A stretch of DNA of 64,000 nt from Astragalus membranaceus. Lineage: Eukaryota; Streptophyta; Magnoliopsida; Fabales; Fabaceae. Positions 11,239 through 23,212 of this stretch are shown here, one piece after another. The first letter of the stretch is position 1; the number at the start of each line of letters is the position of its first letter. Where the stretch lies: NCBI GenBank assembly GCA_039519185.1, contig CM076849.1, positions 83,933,289-83,997,288 of the forward strand, read 5' to 3'. Below the pieces are notes generated by a model. It ran no database searches and had not been told where the DNA came from. It was given only the letters and a program-made list of their open reading frames with translations. The translations under genes and the position numbers were made by a program.

Positions 11239-13516
11239 TGTAACACCCCGATATTTCTATCTACTAAAAATACCCAAGTGTACATTAGTAACACATCAGA
11301 GATATATTTCCTGCTTAGACACTGAATATCACTATAAATTTTTCGCTGAATATAACCCAAACAGTCTTATTTACAACAAGACAATATGGTTCTCAAACCA
11401 TATACCATCAGCAATTATAGTATTCAGTATCATACAAGAATGCGGAAGAAAGATATACCTTAAATACATAATGTCTTAGCATACAGACAACAAAAGGGAA
11501 ATAAGCTTAAACATAAAGCTAGGCTATCAGCAACCAATCCGAGCTCAACCTACTCGTGCCTCTTGGATTTCCGCTGTCCCTGTGTCTCTGTAAAACAACA
11601 ACATTTAAACAGTGAGATACAATCTCAGTGAGTTCTACCGAAACCCCTACTAACACTCTCGGTTCAGTTATTATTTCTTTTATAACTTAACGCGACACCG
11701 ACTGCAAAACATTGCTACTCTCGGTATGTCGTAAAATAACAAAGTACGGCACCGACTGCGGAACATCGCTAACCCCGGTGTATCGTACAACAAACAAAGT
11801 AGGCACCGACTGCAGAACATTGCTAACCCCGGTGTATCGTACAATAATCTTGAACATAACACCGACTGCGGAACATCGCTAACCCCGGTGAACCCCCCTA
11901 CCAATAGTACATTCTCCCATTGGCATGGAGCCTAGGGAAGGGGATCATGACTGCCCCGCCTAGTATGTTATACATGGGTCGTCACCCAACTCGATATACT
12001 ATATACGTATATCTACAATACTATGAACCCACGGTCCATCAAATCAGACAATCAATGAAACACTTTAATCGACATTTTATAAAATCCAAGTTCACACTCG
12101 CACTCTAGTTGACCACTTTTCGACACAATTTTCAATTCGAAAGTATTTTATAGAATACTTTTGAAACATACCCAAAAATCATGGCATTATAAGCCTAATA
12201 TCATCATAGGAGGGTTAGGAAAGGATTAGAAGAGGATTGGAATCGTTCGGGATCGTTTCGGGCAAGTTTGGAAAATTTGGACAGAACACAGCGCACGGTT
12301 CGTGCGCCCATACACACGGGTCGTGCGCCCTGTAATGCCTTTTCGAGAACAAACAAAATAACACGCACGATCCGTGCGTCTGGGACGCACGACTCGTGCG
12401 CTTTTGACAGCATTGCATTTTATCCCGTTTTCGCATTTTTCGTAGTTCCGACCAATTCCGATACCTGTTCCAGTCCAGTCCCAATATAAAAACAGTCCAA
12501 AACATATTCAAACAATAATAATCATCAATCAATCAATCCAAAAACCAATTGGACATAAAACGCGATTTTCGTACAAAATACGTTTTCGATAACGAACCAA
12601 AACCGAAACACATTTCACAAATTAAGTTTATTAATTCAAAAGCCTAAACGTGAGTAAAACTCACCCTTGAAGCGTGAACCACGAGCGGGCCGAATCCACC
12701 GAGTAACCACACGAACATTCCCCGCATAAACTCTCCGTTCCGACGACGCTCAAATCCGCTTTCAAAGCTTTCCACTCGATCGCGAAACCTCCTTTGACCG
12801 AAATACCAAATTCCCCGAAATCCTTCATGAACACTATTCATCATCTTCTTCAACCTCAAGCCACTATTCACAAAACCCCAATTTGCACCCTAACCCCTTG
12901 ATTCTTCACAAACTCCAAATCGGACTTCAATATTTGCGCAACCCACCTTGAGCTCGCTCCCAAACACCATCCAAAGCTTTCCTTTGAGCTTGAACAACAA
13001 AAACCTCTAATTCCTCTTAAATTCGAAAATGGTGGATTTGAGGAGAGTGAGTTGATGATGAAGATTTTGGTACCAAAACAAAGAGGAAGTAACGCTGAAC
13101 ATTTTTCGTGTTGGAAGGAAGTCGTTTCGGTGAGCCTAAACCCTTCCTTTTTCCTCTTCTTCCTCCTCACCCATTCTTTCTTCTTTCTCTTTTCTCTCCT
13201 TTTCTCTCTTCTGTTTCTCGTATCCCTTTCTTCTTTCTTTCTTTCTTTTTAATTAATTCTTTCACTCTTATACACACACTCACGTATACATATATATATT
13301 TATTTAATATATACGTGGTAACGTGGTCCAATTACCATATCGATCTAAATCTCTTATTTCGATTCCAAAACTTCCTTGACCCGTATTATCCGGTTAACGA
13401 TCCGATGACCACCAATAAATAATTTTAGCACTCAATAAATTTACCAGTTAAGTACTAAATTAATTTAATTGGGTTAACACCCAAATAATTTTACTAATTA
13501 TTTTGCGGATGTTACA
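11239..13516 (-). repeat. 5' LTR (right copy) of the Ty3/gypsy element
   Basis: The 2278-bp partner of 4977-7281 has the same termini and internal tandem repeats, with one fewer 21-bp GTGCGCCC unit. It abuts the primer site at its left side. Substitutions relative to the other copy are scattered, so the insertion is not brand new but is far younger than the decay of its coding part would suggest. Confidence 0.9.
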
Positions 13517-14414
13517 CTTCCTCCCTTCGGCTTTCAGAGTTTTTCAATTGTCATGCTTACTTTCATTTGTGTGTTCTTCATTGTTCTTTGATTTCTGTGT
13601 TTTTCCATCTTTATTTGGTAAGTGTTATTTTGGGTATAACAAGGAATTAAGCATGTTTTGTTTTCTGCATTTATTCCTTAGAGGGGTATTTATTCTCTGT
13701 TGAAGAGTATCGTATCCTAATTGATTGATGTTGCCTTTTTATACTATACTATCAATTGTGTTGGTTGTTTTTTCCTCACTCTTTTCCTCTCATTTGTTTC
13801 TTTTTCCTTTCCACTCTTTATGCATTGACTGTTTTTAAAATGATACATAAGGCAAATCCTGGCCTTGGTCATGCAGGTGTTCCACAAATAATTTACAGGT
13901 TAGCTCATGATTTTTTTTCCTGGGGGGAGGGATTATTTGCAAATTAATTCATTACATAGATAAGTATCTAGCCAGACTTGCTTGATGTTATTAAAAGAAA
14001 AATTCCTTATGAACTAAAAGTGATTCCAGTGGTGTTTTGAGCACTTGGGTTAGGCCACCTATAACATCACCTAGGGGATATACATTTAAGTTATGATAAT
14101 GTTTTAGGTTCTAACTTTTAATTGCTCAGAGTTCTGCTCCTTGTGGCTATAAGCCTAAAAGTGTACAAAAATATCCATGTTGATATAAAGTGATTGTGAT
14201 CCTTCACATCAATGTTTCTATCATACTGAACATGAACACTTGAAGTCATTTTTAAGGTCGTTTTACTAGGCAGCATCCAATGCATTGGAATTACATGTTT
14301 TTGTTGCTCTGTAACAGATTTAGGCTTGCTGCTTGAGTTTATAGAGTTTATTACTATTATAGACATGGATTTTTGAACATTGTTATGATAATATTCAGCT
14401 TTGTTATGTTCTAG
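13517..14414. other. Non-coding region, possible isolated exon
   Basis: T-rich intergenic-like sequence. A stretch at about 13835-13899 reads MIHKANPGLGHAGVPQIIYR and is followed by GTTAGC, which could be a splice donor. I could not match it to a family with confidence. Confidence 0.35.
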
Positions 14415-14472
14415 GATGATGTTGTCAAGAGGATCGAAGAAAGATTTTCGGTTTGGACTTTCCTTCCTAAAG
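14415..14472 (+). pseudogene. Single exon of a prolyl 4-hydroxylase-like gene
   Basis: Between an acceptor (TTCTAG) and a donor (GTATCT) the plus strand encodes DDVVKRIEERFSVWTFLPK. This matches the segment ahead of the catalytic core in plant prolyl 4-hydroxylases (family pattern D-x-V-x-x-I-E-x-R-I-x-x-W-T-F-L-P), enzymes that hydroxylate proline in cell-wall proteins. I found no neighbouring exon carrying the iron-binding HxD or the later His and Lys. It is therefore a gene fragment, either captured or left over from a decayed gene. The hAT at 16088 and the Ty3 element to the left may have broken the locus. Confidence 0.5.
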
Positions 14473-16079
14473 GTATCTATTTGGTCAGTCTAGACCAGTA
14501 TTTAGATTGTTATGGAAGTTAATGAGGGTTTTGTTTCTAGATTGTCATTCTATATAAGGTTTTTGCAGCCTCATTTTCCAGGTAGGTGTTGTCTATTTTT
14601 TGACTAACATATTCTAATTACTACAATTAAAAGTGTAGAAAAAATGAATTAAGATTTTGAATGAAACTTGCTTCAAAAAAAAATTAAATGAATCTATGTT
14701 TGAACTTGCATCACTCAACTTATTCTCATTCACTAATTTTTCAAGTTTTAAATTGTACAGGGATGTCATGCTCACATTTACGACGGTAACACCGAATCTT
14801 TTACTTTTTTGGGATATTCTACTAGGATTTGAAAGGTCCACTCATGGTATTGTGTCCTCTTGAATTCAAGTAGAATTGGAATGTTTTAAATGTGTGGCTC
14901 CTACATTGTAGTTTAGTGGTCTGTTTGTTGCATAGGCACTGTGAGTCTGTTCATGTTATTGATTTGTCTTCTAATAATTGAGTTTAAACCATAAAGCTTG
15001 ACAATTATGTGTGTTATTTTTTTCAGTTGAAAAGCGTTATTTACTTGAGTGTTTGAATTGATATCATACTCTCTTAATTACATGGACTTATGTATAGGTA
15101 CGAGGATGTTTTATTAGTGATTTGGAAGTTTTCAGATGGATCTAATTACTAGAGTTTTTTCTCCTCTGTTTGGCTATGAACTAGGTTCCTTAAAAACTTT
15201 TATACCTTGGTCGCCAATTTTGAGGGCAAATCTATTCACTTTACAAAAAGATCCATTTAGTACTTTTTCAGCTAAATCTTTTCATGGGAATTGTTTATTT
15301 GGATATTGTTCATTTAACTTCTCAAGTAATCCTCTTTCAAATTTCTATGTTGCGAATCCTCACAATTGATCAAGATAGCATTTTCATGAGAATTCCAAAT
15401 GGATGGTTATGATCTTATTCTCCAGTTTAGGATTATGTTCATGTTACAGCATTGCCAAACCTGTTATGCATACATATTATGAAGTTATTATGCATAACAT
15501 AGATAACCATGTGATATTTAAGTGATGCTTTGATCAACACCACTCATCCTTGATTCAATTCTGTGTATACTGATTAATTGCAACCGTGTATACTGATTAC
15601 CAACAATATCGGTTCTAACTTCTAAGTCATTACTGATACCTCCATTTACAGATTATTAAATATTTATAGTTTTAAAAGAAAGGAAGAATTATAAGATTTT
15701 TTTGGTGAAAGTTTTGAAGCACAATGTGAGAGTTATATTTTATCTTAATAAGAAACTTTAGATGTCAAATCATTATTAGTTTTGAATTTTGTCCACTATG
15801 TTATTTATACCATTCAAATGTCAACAAAGGGACATGAGAGTTTGATAGTTTGTAGCTTTTAATAGGTCTATATGCAAGAGGCATGCTTGCCTTTTTGGAA
15901 ATAAAGTTTGTTGTACCCTTGCTTGATTAGAGAGTCTCGGTTGATTGTAACCTTGCTTCTGAAATGCATTTTGATATTGGACTAATTTATTTTTGTCTGC
16001 AGTCTGATTTTGTCCTTGCTGGTGAAGATCAACGGGTTAATAATTTCAACTTAGCTGAGCAAGTTTTTTGTTTCTATCT
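14473..16079. other. Non-coding AT-rich region
   Basis: No domain, repeat array or convincing gene. Just before the hAT insertion, TCTGCAG at about 16000 is followed by an open stretch (SDFVLAGEDQRVNNFNLAEQ) ending at a GTTTTT donor-like site, which could be another exon remnant of the disrupted locus. Confidence 0.4.
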
Positions 16080-16909
16080 ATTTTAAGTAGACATGGCAAC
16101 GGGGCGGGGCGGGGTCGGTTTTTACTCTCCCCGTCCCCGACCCCAAATCCGTCGGGGTTGAAAGATGTATCCCCAACCCCGCCCCCGATGGGTTTCGGGT
16201 TTCCCCGCCCCGTCCCTGCCCCCGCTCCACAGTTGAGTAAAAACCCAATTTTCATCCCGCGGGGAAAAACCCGACCCCAAACCCGAAATAAACCCGCCAC
16301 AATATTAAGTACCTGTTTGAAACAGAGATTAATTTCATATTGTCTGTTTCCAAATTGCTGAAACAAAATCATTTGGTTACAAAATAAGCTCCAAACACAT
16401 TATAATTTGGCTGTTTCCAAATTGTTGAAACAAAATCATTAAAAACCCAAATTAAGTTAAGCTCCAAAGTTTTTGGTTACAAAATAAGCTCAAATGCTCA
16501 ATTCTAATTTGTCACCATACAACCAAACCAAGTTCTAAATTATCGAAACAACTAACATTACAAAATAGGGACTAACAAGTAAACTAGTGTTACAAATTAG
16601 CATCTTCAAAATGAAAATTATCACCAAAACATCTATCGATCATCTTCATTCTTCAAAATGGGTTATAACAGAGCTTGCAAGTTCACCTGTATTTTGATAA
16701 AGACAACAAATGTTAAAATATAAACATTAAACCTTATAAAATTTGAAGCAAATAAAGTAAAGAATACCTTCATCATCACACTCCATTTCATCGAATAAAG
16801 TAGCATATGCATCGCATAATTTAGAATTACAACCACCTGTTAATATCAAATATCGTACTTAAATTATATAAAAATGTTTGACATTTATATAGATATTAGA
16901 ATGAATAAT

Positions 16910-17845
16910 TTAATACATACCCGTCTTTTCAACACTCCATAACCAACTTCTAGCACACATCAAAGCCTCTAAAGTAGTCCAATGAAGCCGACTGCGATGG
17001 GGACTTAAGATAATACCGCTAGTGCTGAATGATGATTCAGAAGCTACGGTAGAAACAGGAATTGCTAACACATCCTTCGCAATTGCTTGGAGTGTTGGAT
17101 ACTTGACACCATTCAACTTCCACCACATTAAAATATCAAAATCTGAACTTTTTCTTGGAATAACATCTTCCTCTAAATAATGGTCCAACTCAGTCTTCAC
17201 AGATGATGTTTTTGCTCTTTTTTTCCTCTCCATATATGCATCAAAATCACCAAGAGCATCATCACCACTAGCAGCCATTATTGAAGAGTCATTGTTGGAT
17301 CCTTGATTCATTTGAGATTGATAGTCGGAAATCAAATCATAACACAAATCTTTGATCTTTTGAATTTCAGCGATAGAAGAATCTTGCCCATGCATTTTCT
17401 CATAATAATACTCCACCAAATCCATTTTGAATCTAGGATCCAAGACACTAGCAACTCCCATTATATCATGAATAACATTCCAATATTTATCAAATTTCGC
17501 CGACATCTTTTCATCCATTTGTTTAATCAATGCATCAGACTCACCAATCCATTTGGAAATTGCCAATTTGATATCACATATCTTAGAAAAATACAAATTT
17601 GAAGTGGGATATTTAGTGCCAGAAACAACTTCAGTGATAGTATTGAATAATTTCAATCTTTCACAAACATTCTTTGCAAATTTCCATTGTAAACTAGTTG
17701 GCAAACAAGTGTATTGGGACTCACGTTGTTTTAAACGACTGAATACCTCCTGATATGAAATGGCAATATCAAGCATCTTGTATGTTGAATTCCATCTGGT
17801 TTGGCAATAGAAAGAGTACAGCAACACAGCAATATACAATGACAA
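16910..17845 (-). CDS. hAT transposase, C-terminal half with dimerisation domain
   Basis: The 311-codon frame matches plant RICESLEEPER/zinc finger BED-type hAT transposases from TRWNSTYKML (starting at about 17800) onward. It contains the FDKYWNVIHDIMGVASVLDP and RFKMDLVEYYYEK block and the C-terminal dimerisation motif (DFDILMWWKLNGVKYPTLQA, then ASESSFSTSG and RSRLHWTTLEALMCARSW). Full-length relatives have roughly 650-700 residues, with an N-terminal BED zinc finger and the first catalytic acidic residues; these are missing. The first about 14 residues (MSLYIAVLLYSFYC) do not look like transposase and are probably intron or junction sequence. The frame is intact, which fits a young insertion. 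Confidence 0.9.
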   Translation of the reverse strand: MSLYIAVLLYSFYCQTRWNSTYKMLDIAISYQEVFSRLKQRESQYTCLPTSLQWKFAKNVCERLKLFNTITEVVSGTKYPTSNLYFSKICDIKLAISKWIGESDALIKQMDEKMSAKFDKYWNVIHDIMGVASVLDPRFKMDLVEYYYEKMHGQDSSIAEIQKIKDLCYDLISDYQSQMNQGSNNDSSIMAASGDDALGDFDAYMERKKRAKTSSVKTELDHYLEEDVIPRKSSDFDILMWWKLNGVKYPTLQAIAKDVLAIPVSTVASESSFSTSGIILSPHRSRLHWTTLEALMCARSWLWSVEKTGMY

Positions 17846-17939
17846 ACAGAAACTTCAAATCAAATCAAATTCCACAAACCACAAACAACAAACACAAAAC
17901 AAATCAAATAGAGAAGAGAGTGAGACCGAGAGAGAAGAG

Positions 17940-18135
17940 CGTGAGACCGTGAGACTGGAGAGGAGCACGGAGAGGAGAGGCGGAGAGCGCACGGAGAGGC
18001 GGAGAGCGCAGCGCACGGAGAGGAGAGGAGAGGTGGAGAGGAGCACGGAGAGGAGAGGCGGAGAGCACACGGAGAGGCGGAGAGCGCAGCGCACGGAGAG
18101 GAGAGGCGGAGAGTCGCACGCAGAGGAGAGAGCCT
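17940..18135. repeat. GA-rich tandem repeats inside the hAT
   Basis: Irregular repeats of GGAGAGGCGGAGAGCGCA and related units fill the stretch where the 5' part of the transposase gene should be. Long open frames seen here on both strands are by-products of the repeat. Confidence 0.85.
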
Positions 18136-18180
18136 GGAGAGGGAAGATGAGAGGCGCAGAACATTTAGGGTTTCTATTGT

Positions 18181-18183
<3 letters not shown>

Positions 18184-18255
<72 letters not shown>
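18184..18255. repeat. (TA)n microsatellite, about 36 units
   Basis: An uninterrupted TA run lies inside the hAT element between the GA-rich repeats and the right subterminal region. Confidence 0.98.
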
Positions 18256-18257
<2 letters not shown>

Positions 18258-18469
18258 GTATTTAAGTAATTTAACTTCTAGCGGGGCGGGTTTGGGTTCG
18301 GGTTCGGGCTGGGTCTCACATTCCCCGTCCCCGTCCCCGACTCAGCAAAGCGGGGGAAAACCCATCCCCGAACCCGAACCCGTTTAAACTGGGTTTTCCC
18401 CGACAAAATCGGGGCGGGTTCGGGCGGGTATCCGCGGGTCCGGGTTTTACTGCCATGCCTAATTTTAAG

Positions 18470-19779
18470 CAGAAACTTATCAAATTTTTCAAGAGCGTTT
18501 ACCATGCCTACCATGATGTCCTTCATTCAAGAATTACTTTTGACTTTTGACGCTATCATTCATGTTGGAATCAACCTCCAATTATTCAATTGCAATATCA
18601 TGGGAATGAGGAGAACCCAATTATGATTCATTTGGATGATCAAGTGCAGCTACTAATTTTGATTAGTATTGGATTATATTTCTATATATTTTAATGTCTA
18701 TGGATTATGACTTCTTAGTATTTCGATTTAATCTTTAAGACAATGTCTAGGAATTGTGTATGGATGATTGTATCTCGATTATGTTCTCATGCTTTAATTT
18801 ATGTTATTTTCCTATTTTGCATTTCACCAATTTTTTTTTCCTATTTTGCTTATATTTTTTGGACAACGGTTTTAAGATTGTTTCTATCCTTTAGCTTTTT
18901 TTGGTGCATAAGATTTCTATCCTTTAGCTTATTCAACAAGTTTTTACATTCTCAAACTTCTACAACATAATAATACTATCTTGATATATTCACTAGCCCG
19001 GTAGTATGAATAAATTCAATCAGTGACATTACGTGTCTAATAAGATATGAAAAAAATAAATATAATATTGTTATACAATTGTGCGTTGCCCGGCATTCAA
19101 TCCCAACAATGTCTCAATTAATAAAATAAATTTACAACACTTGAATAATGGTCAACCCAATTCATTTGAACCATCCCGCTCATCCTGTAACCCATTGGAG
19201 AAGAAGTACACCTTGAAAGTAGTAATTGTTAACCTTATTCTAAGGTAAGCCACGTCATTTTGCCTAAGAAACAAATATTTACCTACCATTTTTAGATAGC
19301 ATAATACATCATCAGTGATATATACCTACAAACCAAAATCATCCTTTGAATTAAGAGTAGTAAGGAATCAAGAAAGGATCAGGCCCAACCACGTGAAGGA
19401 AGTCATACTCATCGAAATTAAACCCTTTCATATTACAAATTAGAAATTACAATAGAGTTCCAATATTAAATCACTTGGTTCTTTTTTAACATCTTTCTTC
19501 TTTGGCTTCTTAGTGTTGAGAACATTGTATCCCATGGTAATCACGTAAAGAAATAAAAGAAGTTGTACTTAATAATGGAATCAATAATCAGAATAACAAG
19601 CAATGTGTCTTAATCAGATTTAACAACAACAACCAACATGCCTGACATGTACTTAGCTATTAATTCTACAGTAACTGCTACTATAGTTAAAACCAATAGA
19701 AGAAATACTTTACCTAGGTTGGTTAAAAATAAAAAAAACCTAGGTTGATTGTCTTAACAGCAGAAGAAGTTAGACACTC
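18470..19779. other. Non-coding AT-rich region
   Basis: I see no gene, domain or structured repeat. Short T-rich open frames (for example 18743-18970) are hydrophobic and lack support. Confidence 0.5.
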
Positions 19780-20565
19780 CATCTGACTCAAGGGTGTTGT
19801 TCAGTGCTCCAGTGCTCCATTATCATTGCCATCAAGAATTGCATAGGCAACAATGTAAGTTCCTTTTATAAAACTACTCGGTACCTTTCCCTGATTCGGA
19901 TGATGCCGAGTTGAGAAGTCAGTAGATGGTTGAGCTGAAGTCGTCCACTCTTGCCCCAAGTCAGAGGGGGTTTGTACCTGCAGACACTCTGATGCCAAAG
20001 TCAGCAATTAGAAGTCAGTGTGAAGTCCAAATGAGAGATGTGCGTACCTGATTTTGTTGTTAGATTCGTATTTTAGGCACTAGGTGGGATGCCTTGACTT
20101 GCTCTAGCATGCAAATGAGATGGTGCGTGGTGTACTGTTGGATCTGGCCGGCCGATCTCGGCCGTTGACTGGCCTCCGCGCCAAGATCGTCTGGGTCGCC
20201 CCTTCTGAGGTGTTATTGGGCCTTTGTTGGGCCTTAGATGGATTGGGCTTGTTCCTAGAAGGACGGCCTTAGCTTGAATGCTTTAGATTGCCTGGATCTC
20301 TAGGTCGGCTTGTGGATACCTGATCCCATGGCGGTACTTGTGAAGGCAACGGGGCCTAGAGTCGTCCTGATGAGTTGCCCCAAGTCGATCTCAACGGGCG
20401 CCCCTAGCGCACGGAGGTGACGTCGGCTACAGGTAGATCTCGACTAGATGGGGATCCGTCTCGAAGTCGGGTCCCGTCGACACGCTGAATTCTTGTCACG
20501 GCCTTGGTAATCGTGCTGACCGATTGATTTGATGCGATGTTTGAGTGGCTCGAGGTGTCCCATCA
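19780..20565 (-). repeat. LTR-like remnant related to the Tat-type LTR at 36870-37600
   Basis: The phrase GTACCTGCAGACACTCTGATGC at about 19974-19995, together with the downstream GTGCGTACCTG at about 20040 and CCCCAAGTCGA at about 20380, recurs in the same order and orientation in 36900-37290. GC content is higher than in the surroundings, as in LTRs. No partner LTR or coding part is seen nearby, so this may be a solo or truncated LTR. Its ends are not defined. Confidence 0.4.
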
Positions 20566-21521
20566 TAGTTTTTTTTGATAATTGGATTTAATTTATAAAA
20601 TAGCCATTTTGCCCTGCATCATTGACACACACTCCCTCCACCTTCTATAAAGGGTTTGAGAGGGCGTCTAATCATGTGCAAAAGCTAACGAAGCCGAATA
20701 CACCATGTTCAATTACATCTCAATTTCACGGGGGAGAGCTCAAAGGATTAACACAAGCCTCCCAAAAAGTACTGAAAAAAGAACAAAACAAACACAAAAG
20801 ATGATATAACCTGTACCTAAGCTAATATTAAGAAGCCTAATGAAAGAAAGGAAAATAATTGAGCAATAGCCATACACCAGGCCACGTATCAACGAAAACA
20901 TAGTGATGCCTAGTAGAAATATAGAGGCATACTCCAATTTGAATATTAGCAGTAGCAGAAACCAAGGAAGGAATACCACTGCACCAATGCTCTTTATGCT
21001 CACTACTTCATCAGACAAAGTCCACAGCTTATATTGCATTAGAACCGAAGCTACTTTCCACCTTTTTGATTCAAAACGTACAAAATCAGTAGCTTTATCT
21101 GTGACTGCATGTCGTTTGATATCCAAGTAGCATGGACTGAAATAGAGTGTTTTGTCCCATATCTGATGATCATCTGCCGAGACTGAATTTGAAAGGCAAC
21201 ACCTTGCTTCTGCTCTTGCATATGTATCACTCCAAAGACATACGATTCATCAGTAACACTTCATCTCTCATTGGACATTTGATTGAATACCCCTTTGAAG
21301 GTCTTCAGTGGTCCAAATATAGGAGTCTCACACCAAATAGCTGATAAGGATCGATCCACCATCATGAGTTTTGGTACAATTTGGAATGCTGCAATACACC
21401 TAGAACTGAAGTTGCTCTGCAGTTTTTAACAGATGTATTTATGCAGACTTCTAGCTTCATATACTAATAGCAAGGATCTAGTGGAACTATAGCACCCAGG
21501 TAGGCCAGATACCAAACTAGA

Positions 21522-22097
21522 TTATGACTCACAATTGTGGTCAAGCCATTTGACCCATGAGCAATCTAGAGAAGAGCCCTCCTTGGCAAGGCTGTCTACA
21601 ATTTCATTTGCTTCTCTATTCTTATGAATTAGTGATACGTTACCCATGACCGAGAGAACATTCCGCAGCTTATTACTGTAGAAGCGAAGTTTCCAAGGGC
21701 AGTCAGTCTTAGCCCACGATAGCACCACTCTTGAATCTGATTCCACAATCAGGCTCCCCTGTTTCAGCCAGTCTTTGTCTAATGATATCTCAAGGGTGTT
21801 GACTATTGCAAGGAACTCCGCCTCATTTGAGTCTCTAACTCCGACAGAGCCGGCGAACTTCGCTAGGATTATCCCTTTATCATCCCGCAATACCCCTCCT
21901 ATGCCGGCAGGCCCCGGCTTTCCTTTTGTCGAGCCATCTACGTTCCATTTCCAAGTTTTCGCTGGTGGTGGTTCCCAGGAAGATGTTAAGCGGGGTTTGG
22001 ATTTTGGTTTCCAAGAGGTTACCCCTCCCAAATTATGCACCAGATCACCAGGGTTATATGGGCACTCTGATTCCCATCCTTTCATCCAGAATCCCAA
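21522..22097 (-). pseudogene. LINE RNase H domain
   Basis: The minus-strand frame of about 191 codons reads WKWNVDGSTKGKPGPAGIGG, VLRDDKGIILAKFAGSVG, NEAEFLAIVNTLEISL, VESDSRVVLSW and HKNREANEIVDSLAKEG. These are the four parts of the RVT_3 RNase H fold: first Asp in NVDGS, Glu in NEAEF, Asp in ESDSR and the last Asp in EIVDSLAKEG. All catalytic acidic positions are present. It is the C-terminal domain of plant L1-type LINEs. Confidence 0.85.
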
Positions 22098-22099
22098 TC

Positions 22100-22925
22100 T
22101 AAGCTTTATCTGGTAAAGTTCTTGGGTCCAGTTTGTCTGCTCTTTTCAAATACAATTTTGTTCCTGATATTCCATATAGACCAGAGGACTACATAGTGAA
22201 GTGAGATCTATAGCTTCCTACGGAAAGATCCTTCAACTTGCCCAAGCCAGATCTCCAACCAATGTTCGCAAGTATCAGCAATGGGAATTTGAAAGCTCCA
22301 CCATCCTATTGCACCTGTCCACAAAAACCAGGAGAACTGACAGTGTAGGAAGAGGTGTTAGAATGTTTCTTCCACCAGGTTGCAGAGGGGGCAAGTGGCT
22401 TCGTTCGAACTTATCAAATTCAGCTTTCTTAGTCTATCTCTAGTGTTCAACTTTCCTTGCAGGATGAACCACACCAGTAGTTCAGCTCTGGGTGGTGCAA
22501 GACCTTTCCAACACACTTAAGTTATTAGCAGGTGTGTTCCTACTCCACCAAGCTCTAGTGAAAGGCTTGACCGAGAATTCCCCCTTTGTATCAAAGTGCC
22601 ACCATGTTCTATATTTTGAGTTTTTGGATAGGTGCACTTCTTGAAGGCTTGCCATTAACTCATCTATTTGGTTCATTTCCCATTGGAATAGGACTGTCCT
22701 CCAGACTAGATTCCACTGCCAATGGAGTCCATCCCAAAATCCCATATTTGCAATGACTTTATTCTTTTGCAGGGATAGGGAGTACAGTCTTGGAAAGTTG
22801 TTTTTGAGGGGCTGTGACCCTATCCATGTTTCCTGCCAAAATTTAGTTGTTTTCCCATCCTCCATTCTCTTACACCATCCGTCCATGATTACTTCTTTGA
22901 TTTTCTCGTCCCAGACTGCTACCAT
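22100..22925 (-). pseudogene. LINE linker and zf-RVT region, broken
   Basis: Frame 22482-22925 (WCKRMEDGKTTKFWQETWIG, MGFWDGLHWQWNLVWR, TKGEFSVKPFTRAWW) is the region after RT in plant LINEs. Continuing toward 22100 in shifted frames, APPRAELLVWFILQGKLNTR and NEATCPLCNLVEET give the zf-RVT zinc-binding pattern. Frameshifts separate it from the RNase H domain. Confidence 0.75.
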
Positions 22926-23212
22926 TGAAATATTTCTCCATAAACTACTCTTCAGATCCTTCTCCTGTTGGTTAATGATTGGGAGTGCAGGGTCGAGGTT
23001 GTGGATAGAGCATATTGCTCGTTTCCACAGGGGGTTCCTGTCTTCGGAGAAACGCCACCACTACTTAAACAACAGACCGACATTTTTAATTATTAGGTCA
23101 TCAATCCCAAGGCCCCCGAGGTTCCTTGGTTTCTGGATGATGGACCATTTGATTAGTGTAGTGGGAAACCTTTTCCGTTGTCGTTGCCTCTCCAAAAGAA
23201 TTGCCTCTGCAT

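Larger units (their letters stand above)
4977..13516 (-). mobile_element. Degenerate Ty3/gypsy LTR retrotransposon (minus strand)
   Basis: Two long direct repeats, 4977-7281 and 11239-13516, both begin TGTAACACCCCG and end GATGTTACA on the plus strand. On the minus strand the order is 5' LTR (right copy), primer site, gag with CCHC knuckle, protease, reverse transcriptase, RNase H, degraded remainder, polypurine tract, 3' LTR (left copy). Flanks are CTTTC (4972-4976) and CTTCC (13517-13521), a probable 5-bp target duplication with one change. The internal part is only about 4 kb, against roughly 5 kb or more in intact elements, with stops and frameshifts throughout; most of gag and a recognisable integrase are missing. 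The protein motifs look like a chromovirus of the Tekay/Del type, which I cannot confirm. Confidence 0.85.
16088..18461 (-). mobile_element. hAT transposon with internal rearrangement
   Basis: The ends are TAGACATGGCA at left and TGCCATGCCTA at right, imperfect terminal inverted repeats. They are flanked by an exact 8-bp duplication ATTTTAAG at 16080-16087 and 18462-18469, the hallmark of hAT insertion. Both subterminal regions are GC-rich and repeat GGGGCGGG and CCCGAACCCG motifs. The 2374-bp body holds the C-terminal half of a transposase on the minus strand. The region where the N-terminal half should lie is GA-rich tandem repeat plus a long TA microsatellite, so this copy cannot encode a full transposase. 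Confidence 0.92.

Noticed and set aside
17855..18269. Several long open frames on both strands
   Set aside because: They are translations of GA-rich tandem repeats and a TA microsatellite inside the hAT.
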